Part shown: in pieces, positions 33,350-43,771 of the stretch
Layout: every line of letters starts with the position of its first letter
How positions within the stretch are numbered: position 1 is the first letter of the stretch
Source: Terana coerulea
Taxonomy: Eukaryota > Basidiomycota > Agaricomycetes > Polyporales > Phanerochaetaceae
Assembly (NCBI GenBank): GCA_024811115.1
Contig: JAKOGH010000380.1
Coordinates: 1 to 44,939 of the forward strand
Direction: 5' to 3'
DNA: 44,939 bases
Made by a program: the position numbers and the translations under genes
The notes under the pieces: model-generated
The model's database searches: none
What the model was told of the DNA's origin: nothing
Seen by the model: the letters and a program-made list of their open reading frames with translations, nothing else

Positions 33350-34604
33350 CTAGGCGAGGCCGCCGAGCACAACAGCCGCAGTGCCGGATAGCAGTGCAAT
33401 AGCCCATCTTGAGATCGTGTCAACGGAAAGGGGAGTGGCCCCGCTGACAACCTGACCAGTAAGGTTCGACGCAGACGAGCTACCCCAGAGCTGGATGTTC
33501 CGGAAGTAGGTATGCGTGGTAACTGGCGTTGCCCACGACGAATCGTCTCCGCCGAAGAAAGTCCTGTATGGTGGTGGTCAGCCGCCGTTTCTCACACATT
33601 TCCCAGCGCCAGTACTTACGAGAAGTAAAGGCCGCCGATGTTGATGTCGTTGCTTGTGCGGATTTGCACGGCCTGTTCGTCGATTGCTTTCACATTGTTG
33701 TAGCTGCAGACATTAAGCAAGCTGATAGCAAGTACAGACTACATAGAACTCACTAGAGAGATATTTGACCGTTTGCTGTATTCAGAGGAGTATTCAACCG
33801 TACAAGCATGGTGACCAAGTTCCATCTGAGAGCAATGAGCGATAAGTTGACTCAGTGCAGCTAAGACAAGTAGACTCACTGTCCAGCCGCAAAGCTGAAG
33901 GACCCTCGGTCTATGCTCGTGCCGAAGCCGTCTGAGTTGCACTGGAAGTCTCCATTTGAGCACAGCAAGCTGTTCTCAGGCAGATACGCGTATACTGTGG
34001 AGAGGGTCAGCCTCTCGAGGTTGTGCGCAAGGAAGCCAAACGTGCCTTCACCCGCCCCATCCTTGCGCCACATCAGGCGAGAACTGAAGCAATTTGCGCC
34101 CGTGGATGCGTTGCCACCCGAGCAGCCGTTGGGGTCTGGTCCGCCTCTCAGACCAGGGAGTTTGCCACCTTTGACCCAGTCGTACCCGCTGTCGAAGGCG
34201 ACCTCGTACGTCAAGACCATAGAGTTGAATGGGGAGCCGTCCGTGGTGTTCCAAAGCGAAAACAGCTGGGCGCCGCCTGTATCATGCGAGAAGCTTCCTG
34301 AGGGATACGTGACTTGCAGGACTGGGCCGGAGGATGCGCTCGTTCCAGGTACGGGGTTGCTCGGAAAGGGATCTGGGACGAACTCGAGGTCGTTCGCGCC
34401 GTTCTGGATGCGCCCCTTGCTGAGCGACCAGCCGGAGGTGATGAAGTCTTGCGAGTCGCTGTTCGAAAGTGTCGCCGTCGGAAAGGGCATGCTCGTGCTC
34501 GTGGTAAGGGAGAATTGCGACGCGAGCTGGGTTGCGGAGGTAAGCTGCGCGGCGGTCAGGCTCGACTGAGCCAAGAGCAAGGAGAGCATGAGGAAGGAGG
34601 ACAT
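33350..34604 (-). CDS. Secreted PL14-type polysaccharide lyase, 4 exons, intact
   Basis: The 364-aa protein comes from exons 34604-33880, 33825-33754, 33703-33620 and 33563-33350; introns of 54, 50 and 56 nt are all phase 2 with GTGAGT or GTAAGT donors. A signal peptide (MSSFLMLSLLLAQSSLTAAQ) is followed by a beta-rich domain. It includes VLTYEVAFDSGYDWVKGGKL, PGLRGGPDPNGCSGG, RLMWRKDG, SIDRGSFSFAAGQWN, NINIGGLYFSTFFGGDDSSW and TYFRNIQLWGSS. These are hallmarks of fungal family 14 polysaccharide lyases, which cleave uronate polymers such as glucuronan or alginate by beta-elimination outside the cell. The hydrophobic tail (WAIALLSGTAAVVLGGLA) suggests a GPI anchor signal. The ATG after the signal-peptide region is used; an in-frame ATG upstream would bury the signal. 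Confidence 0.8.
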
Positions 34605-34808
34605 CGTGCGGGATAAGGAAAAGAGTGGGGCCAGCCCGCCTGTAGAGCAAGCACAGATAGTGAGGAACAAAGGCAGCCTCTGGCTAAGATTCTGTTAGCA
34701 CCGTGGTGAGAGAGAACAGCCTGCAAGTGAAGCGCCGGATGGTCGTCCTCCCGACAGTTCCCTGTTTGGGCACTGCCGACAGCCACCGACTGATGCGCCC
34801 TCCACTCC

Positions 34809-35768
34809 TAGTCTCGTTCCCATTCCGTGTCTAAGGCATCAAGGCGGGGCCTGCCGTGCGGAGATCGAATAATCGATGCACGGTGATGCGTTAGAACGTC
34901 TGGTGACTTCCGATCATCCAGGTGTAGATCGCTCGCACGTGATGCTCCTCGGGCTTGCGCTGGACGTCGTCGACCTCCCTCGCTTCACCCTTGCTCGCTC
35001 TTTCCTTCGTTCTGCGCCCTCTTCTCCCCTTTCAGCTCTCTTTGGCGTTTGCCTCAACATCCTTGTGCTTGCCTCCCATGCAACGTGGTCAATAACTCCG
35101 CCAAACCCAGTTAGCAGTGCCGGAAACACCCTACGCCAACGGGGCCATGGTGGGGCTGTTCCTTGAGAGGCGTCGAGTGCGTGAGGGCCTACGGCGTTGT
35201 AGTAGGGAGCATATCACTCCAAGATGCATCCGTGAGTTTGTGTGTGGCATGTTGCGTCGTGAGGCTACTCATGCTACTTACTGCTCAAACATCATGTACT
35301 TAGCTTCATTGCGGGCGACCTTGCGTCGTTTTCACCCTTTGGAACATTCAGTTTCCTGGAAGCATTGTTTATCTGGCCTAGATGAACATCTCACCATCCC
35401 CAATCCTTGTTCGGAGAGGCTATATGCGTACTAGTATGGCCTCCTTCTTGTGCTACCACGTCTGGTATATTCCATGCTGTCGTGCTTGGCCCAGTCCCCT
35501 AAATTAATCTCGCATATATTCTCGTGACCTTAAAATATAAGTACAAAACATGGAATGGAAATTACGAACACATGCATTGTGTAGGGAGATTTGAGACTCG
35601 AGAGCAAAGACCGAGCGTGCTCGCGCGCGATCACGTGCGAGCGATCTACACCTGGATGATCGGAAGTGACCAGACGTTCTATGACATTACCGTGCATCGA
35701 CTTTTCGATCTCCGCACGGCAGGCCCCGTTAGGGCCAATGTCATAGATACGGCTGGGGAACGAGACTA
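34809..35768. mobile_element. Non-autonomous Mutator-like element, 960 bp, long TIRs, 9-bp duplication
   Basis: The left arm starting TAGTCTCGTTCCC (34809) is repeated inverted at the right end for about 138 bp, with long identical blocks (GGGGCCTGCCGTGCGGAGAT, CCGATCATCCAGGTGTAGAT). CTCCACTCC flanks both sides (34800-34808 and 35769-35777). Unit 1 has only one CTCCACTCC at this point (about 23000-23008). Long TIRs with a 9-bp duplication are typical of Mutator-like elements. The interior has no transposase. Confidence 0.85.
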
Positions 35769-35871
35769 CTCCACTCCCCATTCTTGCGCTGTTCTTGGGC
35801 GTCTGTGGTGGTTCGTGCTGACGTAGCTCCGCCCTCGCTCGCGCAATCGACACGATCTAAATACGATCCTT

Positions 35872-35934
35872 ACTGAGTTTCCTGGCTACTACACTGAGTT
35901 TCCTAGCTACTACACTGAGTTTCCTGGGTACTGC
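35872..35934. repeat. 21-bp tandem repeat, three units
   Basis: ACTGAGTTTCCTRGCTACTAC occurs three times head to tail, the last unit diverging. Unit 1 has a single copy at the equivalent place (about 23130), so the expansion followed the duplication, or the repeats were lost in unit 1. Confidence 0.75.
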
Positions 35935-36319
35935 TACTGACAAACACGGCTGACAGCGGGTGCTCAGAAGGCCGGGGGCCGTCCTGGCCCGTCAGACGCG
36001 CCCTGTCCGGTCGCCTTCTCTTCCATCTCTCAAACCCTGCCCTCGCCCTGTCCGCGCCCTACTTGCCACTTGTCCGCCCCTTGCGCACTCGATCGCTTGG
36101 TGCCTCCTCCCGCCAGATCGCACCAGACAGCCGTCCCTCGCGTGGAACCTCAGTATATGCGGCGCGCCCTCACGCCCACGGACAGCTGGCGAGGGGGTCA
36201 GCGCGGCTCGTTGCAGGACGCTAGGAGCAACGCAGCACAGTGCGTACTCTGCCTTACCGTCCTCTGACCCCACGCTCAGCGCGTTCTAGCAATTCGTGAA
36301 CACCTCCACCCGAAGACCT

Positions 36320-37640
36320 CGGTCGCCGGGGCATGATATCTCGTGTCTTCGATATACGGCGTCGGCGCGGTCTGGGCCGGACGACACCAAGTGGCGAAGA
36401 CTTAGTCGCCGGACGTCGATATAGGGTCACAACGTCGAAAGGCCGGCTGGCAAAGTTTAATCCTACCCAGGTAAGCACACGCTCTCGTAGGTAGACAAAT
36501 AAATACTCACATTGCTCTCTCGCAGCACTTCGCTCGCGGGAACGCAATACGTCGTGTCTTCCATGTCCGGCGTTGGCGTCGAAAACGCCATTTGCGGTCA
36601 ACTCGCACCATCCTCTCTTCACGACACCAGGTGGCAGCATCTCGGTCGGCGGATCTCGATATATGGCGACAACGTCGAATGGCGGGCCAGTAAAGTTCAA
36701 CCCTACGCCGTTGGAAGGACGAGGTAAGTACACGCTCTCGCAGGTAAAACAAATAAATGCTCACATTGCTCTCCCACAGCACCTCGTTCGCGGGAACGTG
36801 ATACGGCGTGTCCTCGACGTCCGGCGTCGGTCGCCTGACGTCGGTATAGGGTCACTTCGTCGAAAGGCTGGCCAGCAAACTTCAATCTAACCCAGATAAG
36901 TACACGGTCTCACCGGTGAACACATGAATACTCACATTGCTCCCCCACAGCACCTCGCTCGCGGGAACGCGATACGTCGTGTCCTCGACGTCCGGCGTCG
37001 GTCGCCTGACGTCGGTATATAGTCATACCGTCGAACAGCGCGCCGGTAAAGTTCAATCCTACGCCGTCGACGCGCCAAGTAAGCACACGTTCCCGCAGGT
37101 AAACACACAACTGCTCACCGGGCTCGCGCACAGCCCCTCGCTCACCGGGAGTCGATCTATCGTGTCTTCGATGTCCGGCACCGGCCGTGAACACGCCGCG
37201 CCGCTCCAGCCCGCCGCTCGCCGCCGCCGGGCGGCCACTGCATCTTTCATACGGACGACGCTTTGCGTGCGTCAGCCGCACACAATGTCGCCCCGTCAGA
37301 CCTCGGTCGCGGGACGTCGATACATGGTGACACCGTCGTATGCCGCACCGTAGGAGGAGGTAAGCACATGCCCTCGCTGGTAAACAAACCCATCCTCACC
37401 CTGCTCGTGTATAGCGATTTGCTTGCCGGACGCAATACGGCCTGACGTTGACGTCGCACGCTGCACGCTGGCGACGACCGCCGCCGCCGCCGAGCCCTTG
37501 CTTGGCGGAACGCGATACATGCCGAGAACGCAGTCTGCAGGCCGCAAACGACGGCACCGAGCCGCCGTTCACTGGGTGCCGACGCCGCCCTACGTCCTTC
37601 CCCAGACCCTCTGCGCGGTATGCCCCAGCTCGGCGGAGGT
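36320..37640. repeat. Array of exon/intron-like modules, unit 2 (5 introns)
   Basis: Counterpart of the array at 23540-24560, with five intron-like blocks of 54-56 nt (36471-36525, 36724-36779, 36896-36950, 37079-37133, 37360-37413). The third has lost its donor (GATAAG for GTAAG) and the fifth ends in TAG rather than CAG. The exon-like spacers are 198, 116, 128 and 226 nt. Motifs between blocks (GGACGTCGATATA, TCGCGGGAACGCGATACG) are the same as in unit 1. Confidence 0.6.
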
Positions 37641-37887
37641 CGATACATCGCGTTATCGCGATCTACGACGCGCGCGGCCGTCTCAGCAGCGGGACAGCCG
37701 CACATCGGCTGCGGAGCCGCGATACATGGTCTGCACGCAACCGTGGGGCTGCCACGACAGGTCCGGACGCCAGCGACGCTCGCAGGGCTTCGCCCTGCTC
37801 GCGAGACGACCACAGCTCGTCGTGGACGGTGGCAGAAACCGCGGGAGGGGGACGGCGACGTCGGCGCGGTCCTCGCAGCTGGGTCCC

Positions 37888-38235
37888 AGAGCGGATCGAC
37901 AAATTCTCGCGACGGGGTGCGTCATTTTCACTTGAACTTGGAATATATGGGCGTCTAATGGATTTCAGCCAGACGGCCTCTCGAACGCAAGAGGGTGCGC
38001 ACCTGGGCTGTCGGACGCCACGTGCACATCGGCCTCGCAGGCCTCCGGCCTGCTCGTCCCACGGCGCGCCTCGCCGTCGCCGCCGTATGGATCCACGGAG
38101 CGCGCGATGCCGTACTCGGATGCGCGGGTACGCGTCGGGCGTGGCTCGCGGCGGCATCTCGTAGCGGATTGACAAATTTTCAGAACAGGACGCGGCATTT
38201 TGACGTGAAACTGGGATTTGCGGGCGTCTAAGGAA
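37888..38235. repeat. GCGGATCGACA module pair, unit 2
   Basis: Same pair as 24764-25110. The first module (37892-37962) is nearly identical to unit 1, whereas the second (38163-38235) is clearly diverged, so the drop in identity between the tandem units is abrupt here. Confidence 0.5.
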
Positions 38236-38414
38236 TGTCAGCCAGGAGGCCTCCGGAATGCAGCAGTCGGCGCACCTGCGCCAGTCAACTGCGCTCTGCG
38301 CCCCCGCCCGTGTCGTCAAACTACGCAGCCGCCACCTTGCCCATGTGTTTGACGGTGTTTCCGCCGCGCTGTGCGTCGATGCCGCGTGGGTTGTGCTGCG
38401 CGCGACGCCGAACG

Positions 38415-38600
38415 TGTACCTGCCGGCCTGGGGAGTGATGCCCCTGGGTCGGTGGATGATCCTGCGACGACTATAATGTGACAATGCCTGCCGGCCTGGG
38501 GAGTGGTGTCCCGGGTCGGCGGATGATCGTGCGCGAAATGCAATATGTCGATGCCTGTCGGCCTGGGGAAGTCATGCCCCAGCTGCCGACAGGTCGGCTC
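38415..38600. repeat. Minisatellite, ~68-bp period, unit 2
   Basis: Three units of TGCCKGYCGGCCTGGGGA..GTCATGCCC type followed by GGTCGGCGGATGATCGTG-like halves (near 38421, 38486 and 38557), matching the unit 1 array at 25376-25600. Confidence 0.55.
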
Positions 38601-38882
38601 ATCCTTCGCGGAGAGTCTGCGCACGGCATGCCCTCGAGTCGCGCCGACGCGGGCAATGGCGCGACCGCTGCGAAGCTTTCGTGTTCTGCTCCAGCCGCGA
38701 GCCGTCGTCGTTGTCGGCCATGCGCGTGTCTTCTGGGAAGCAGGCCAAAAGCTTGGGATTGATGCAGCCGCGGACGACGATGGCTATTCCGAACGAGTGG
38801 CGACGAGATGGCTGTCTTGTGCTTATAGATTTGTGACTCGGATGCCCTTGGCTAGTGACTGTTAGCCTCTGCCTGGACGACC

Positions 38883-39300
38883 TCAAGAGCGGCGGAATAG
38901 GCTTACCTGGAGTGCATAAAATTCCTGCAGATTATGGCGCTGCCTTTCCAATGGCTCGACGGCTCTCCTCGCGTGCTGGCTCACGTTCAACGGCGGCGGC
39001 ACAGTGGTGTTGACTTGTGGCTCTGGCGGGGTGTTCTCCATGGACGTGTCGGGCATGGCCAATGGCAGCAGCGAAATGGGCAAATACAGATCCAGGATGT
39101 GCTGATCGTGGACGGGACCTACGCGGAATATTGAGAGTCTGGGCTTCAATGGGTGTGTCAGGACCGGGCCTCGGACATGGACATGGAGCAAAGACGGTGG
39201 AGGTCTCAGGCCTTGGGAAGAATGAAGGTCTTGGCATATGGAGGCAGCTGGCAGAACGTGGTCTGGCAAAATCTGATGGTGGCTGGTGACAACGTAGGCG
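38883..39300 (-). other. Insertion unique to unit 2 with a 5'-exon-like frame
   Basis: Unit 1 has no counterpart. On the minus strand an ATG near 39054 opens MPDTSMENTPPEPQVNTTVP, continues RRAVEPLERQRHNLQEFYALQ and ends at a GTAAGC donor (about 38905). That looks like the first exon of a gene without its downstream exons, perhaps carried in by a mobile element. No target duplication was found. Confidence 0.4.
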
Positions 39301-40772
39301 GCAGAGTACTGGAAGGAAGAACATGAGAAGGTGGTGGGTGCCACACCAGAATACTTGCTGTGTGTGCTGCCAGCACACATGGCGGCTATTCCGGTGTGTT
39401 TTCGCAACCAGAATCTCGTAAGATGCTGCCACTGACGCCACGTCTTACGAGATTGCGGTAGTGAAAACATGCATTCTAGCACAGCAATTTCTCACCACGG
39501 AAATGAAGGCGCTGATGCTCCATGCATACGTGCATGCCAGGCCGGCTGTTTCTAGGCCTGCGCTCGAAATAGCCATAATACACATTTCCAACAGTCTACA
39601 CCTCAGTGAGTAAGCCTCTTCAAGCCTTGCACAAAAATGCACTACTCTATTATATTTGCAGACAATCATTTATCTGATAGTAGCAGCAAGCATAAGAATG
39701 CACAGAGGTTCTGGTGTGCATGTTTTACGCTTTACCCTAACCCCGTGGGAATGTTGGCTTGCCAAGGGCAGCGGCTGCGACGCTCCGTCGGCCGGATCCA
39801 TTATGATGCTCGGCTACTGCCTGGGTACTATCCAAGCAGCCGCTGACAGTTTCGGGGCACAAGATATGCCATACATGTCAACACGTGTTGCTGCGGCAGT
39901 GCAAGCGTGATGCTGCTGGGCCACAGCCCAGGCAACCTCGGCACGATCCCGGTCATACCCTCTGACCAGTCTCAAACACGGGCAATGGCGAGATGTCACC
40001 TCGGTACGCCAGTGCCTCTCATTCTTTCCGTATGTCCTGGTGCTGATGTGCGACCACTGTTTGGTGCAGGGGTCTGACGTGTTTAAAATAATGGAGCTAA
40101 TTTATCAGAGCTGGGTGATTTCCGGCAAGCACACACATTAGAATGGAAACCAGCTCTCTGCCGAAGTGCGCACACGTGGGACAGGGTCAGCAAGCAGCGG
40201 CGGACGACGGGAGGACCAAAATCGGTCGAGAGTCGGCCCATCAGCCGACCTGGCGTTTTCCGGACGCCACAAAGCTGGCGCTTGCTTTGCACGGACACGC
40301 TCAACGCCCTCTCCTTCGCCACGACCTCCTACCTGCACTCCTTGAGCTCAAACGTTCCTCATCTCGACCTAGCGCTTATCAGTGCTGTGCAACCATTTCG
40401 CAGCCAGGACGGACACAAAAATGCAAGATCTGCCATTTCTGCCCGATTCATGCTAGGGGGAAGTCGGAGACGGTCGAGAACAGCTGGCGGGTTACTGGGA
40501 CAGAGAGGGCGAGGACGGAGGACGGAGGCCGGTGGGCTGCATGGGAGCGGTTCTATTCTGTGTGAGTTCCACCTCTACATGGTCTAGAAGCTGACGACAT
40601 CCCGCACAGTGCAGAAACGGACGCTACCGTCGTTCTGGCCCTCGCCCCACCTTTGCGCATTCGCTGACCCAGGCTCCTTCAAACAGGCACGCTCGGCTCG
40701 CTTGGCGTCAAGATCTAGTGCGCGCTGATGTCGGCAAACAGAAGACCACGCAGTTGGGACGGAAACGAGGGT

Positions 40773-40797
40773 GGATTCTGCACGCTAGGCAGAATCC
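40773..40797. promoter_or_regulatory. Conserved 9-bp palindrome, unit 2 copy
   Basis: Identical to the palindrome at 27312-27336 (GGATTCTGC..GCAGAATCC), although the bases around it have changed. The TATA box follows at 40921-40927. Confidence 0.5.
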
Positions 40798-41109
40798 GCC
40801 GTCGCATCCGTCCGACCGCACAAGCCGGATGACAACACTCGGAGACATCGGAGGTGCGAGCGGCGGAAGGAGGGACTATGCCGAGCAGACTGAGCGTGGG
40901 AGACAAGGGTGTTCTCGAGGTATAAAGAGGTGAGCAGAATGGCTCAGTAATATCATCTCCTCTCCTCTCTCTTTGCCTCTTCACTACTCCCTTCCTCTCT
41001 TCCGCCCTCCTCCTGCTTGACGAGAGCCTTACAAAATACACTCTCCGCATATCTCTCGCCACCGCCGCCGCTGCTGCCACTGCCGCCACTGCTGCCACTC
41101 TGTGAAACC

Positions 41110-42124
41110 ATGGTCGCCATCGACCTGTTTCTCGTGCACACACTGACTATCCCGGCAAGTGTCTCGTTCGACCATCTTTCGAATGGCGCTCCTCAGCATG
41201 CTCAGCTCTCTGACAATGATTAACAGGAACGCTTCAACCAGTCCAAATCGTCTATGAAGGTATGCTCATTTTGTTGGTGATATTTGACGTCCACTTACAC
41301 TGGCGCAAATTTGTTGGTCACGAATAGAAGCATGTCAACTGCGATATCCGAATACCCCCAAGCATACCGTGGCCGTTCCAACTACGTCTCCACACCACTG
41401 ACGGCGTAGCCGCGTCTTTATCGCGCTGGTAGACCGTCGAAGGTCTTGCTCAATAATAAGGTAAGCCGATCAACATTCAGTCGATATTACTCATATTAAT
41501 AGATTACCCGCCCGTTACGCACAGTATTTCACTGCTGACGAGACGTTGCAAGGCCCCTTGAGGGGGCAGACGTTGCCAGGATATCCCCTCGCCCTTCGGC
41601 ATTTCGATTTCCCAGGTATGTTCCTCATTTAGTCTTGAGGCTAAGACTTGTGTACTGACTACTTAACTATCTAGCTATTGAGCCGCAAGCCGTCAAGCTG
41701 CAAAGTATACACTCACTGGCACGCTCGCCGTCCTTGCCGCTAGCAACGGGCCGTTTTGGACGTCAACGGAACAGGTCGCAAGTCACGTGCATACGCCGGT
41801 CGCCCCCATCGAGAGGGCTTGATCGTAAATGACCAAGTAAACCCGCGGCGTAACAGCCCTGGTCGCAACGCTGACTCGTCTGTTGAGGTCGTATCATGAT
41901 TTCGTCGTGATGCTTCGGACTCTCCTGCGCGTTGCGGCGCACCGGCTGAGATGTGCAGAAAGGAAACAAAGGAAAGCTCGAATTTAATTACAGATCCCCC
42001 TTCACCGTACTGACGCGAATGCCCGCTACTAGCGGAGCTGCGGTAGCCGAAATCACCAGATGTCCACAACCATACCGTACACTCGCGTGCACGCCAAGGC
42101 AGGCTGCGGATTACTCCCGCGTCA
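41110..42124 (+). pseudogene. Intron-dense gene A, unit 2 copy, probably inactive
   Basis: It starts MVAIDLFLVHTLTIP, with the same TATA box and an expanded GCC/GCT trinucleotide tract just before the ATG (41057-41100). Exons equivalent to the first six of unit 1 remain open and in phase. Then an extra C near 41857 shifts the frame, and the donor that ends the long exon in unit 1 (GTAAGC) has become GAAAGC at 41972. Further on, a TGG equivalent is TAG at 42787-42789. Confidence 0.45.
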
Positions 42125-43771
42125 GGTAGGCCATCTATTTACCCAAAATCATTGATAGGAAACTAACCACATAATTACTTGGATGCTACACTACGAGCCG
42201 GGTGGCCGTACGCCGTACGACGTTGTCGATAGCGGGCGTGCGCAGCAGGCAGACAGCATCAGATCTATCTACTAACACTATCCATTTCTTGCAGAGAACT
42301 GACGATGTTGGGGTATGGCCTCACGCCCGAGCCGCCTACTCACAAGGTACGTCATTCACGCGATTCTGAATCTTTGATAGCGTACTTACTGTGTCTCTAG
42401 ACTATTTCCTTCCGGGGGTATCTGTGGATCAACGGCTCGATAATACCTCTCGGATCCCGCGACGCACGGATGCGGAATGGCGGCACTTTAGTCCTGTCAC
42501 GACAACCCTACGCTCGGTGCCTGACAGATTCGCAACGTGACGCGATGAAAGGTGCGCTCACAGGTCCACAACCACGCTCATCGAGAAGCTGAAGCGAATA
42601 CCTCAGACCTGTCTCTCGCACGACCAGATACGGTGCAAGGCCCACGCCTGCTACATACTCCGCCACGGCTCTCATCCCTGTACCCGGTATGTGATTGTCT
42701 ACAACCTTCCATGCTACCGCTGTGTTCTGACCTTAACCCTACCTCCCTACTAGGAGTCTACAGCTAAATTTAACTTGCGGAGGCTATAGTACACGGCGTC
42801 CAAGTTGCCGATGGCGCGGCATCTCGGTGCGTCGGTAGCAGCTGCCTTCCTCGCCCATACTAACCGATGGTTTCTGACCGTCAGAACTTGAAATGTGTGA
42901 CTGTAAGTATTTCTTGTATGACATTCTTATGACTGAACACTGACTTGACACTCTAGCACCGTCAATGCCTCCAGTACCGCCCCTCGCACATCGGTCCCGC
43001 CTGTCAAGCCGATCGAGTAAGTAAATTATTCATTAATCAATGCGCAGACGGCATCTCGAAACTGATTGCGCCCACTCCGATAGCGTGGCGTACTCCTGCC
43101 GAACACGTCTTATAGTAACGAAAGTACTAGTCATCGTTGCGGTGTCAATAGACAATTAGTTGCCGCTGACGTACAGCGGTAACTACTTGCCTCGAGTTTA
43201 CTGAGCGATGGTTCATGAACCTCGCACTCAGAATGTACGACTGTAAGTAAGTCTACTTGTATACTACTCGAGGATACACTGACTTCCGCCACGGTAGCAT
43301 AAGCACTGACCTCAGCATCCCCCGCCTCATATATCAGTCCCGCCTACTGCCGAGTCCCGACCAGCTTCTCTCCACCGGCCCGTGCGGCACGGCCACTGTG
43401 CGTACGGCCACTGAACATAGGGTTCGAAACCCTCCCTAATTATACCTTCTTAACGCAATGAACGAAGGCCCCTTAGTAAGTTTATACCACTCTCGCTGCA
43501 GTCGAAACGCTGCTGACGGGTTCTATAGTCCTGACCACCACTCCTCGCAATGTACATAGTAATATAAATCGTTATCATGTAACGTATACGCTAGTGTAGT
43601 ACTGACTGGTTCTCTACGAATGTACCGGGGGGACGGGGACCTACCCTATCCCGTGCAGACAGGGCGACGGGAAAGGATAAAGGTCAGTAATCCAATTATC
43701 AGTATGTGTTACGATCCACGGCTAATTAGTTACTACTCTGCAGGCTGGTCAATAAGTTTGTGACGAGACGG
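42125..43771 (+). other. Exon/intron-like series, unit 2
   Basis: Nearly identical to 28644-30299 over long stretches. It differs by an in-frame TAG at 42787 within the frame that is open in unit 1 and by 7 extra bases near 42980. Several losses also fall around 43370-43450 and 43555. It supports no complete reading frame. Confidence 0.35.

Noticed and set aside
23540..37640. CRISPR array
   Set aside because: Repeats are intron-like with diverged, uneven spacers in a eukaryotic setting; no cas genes.
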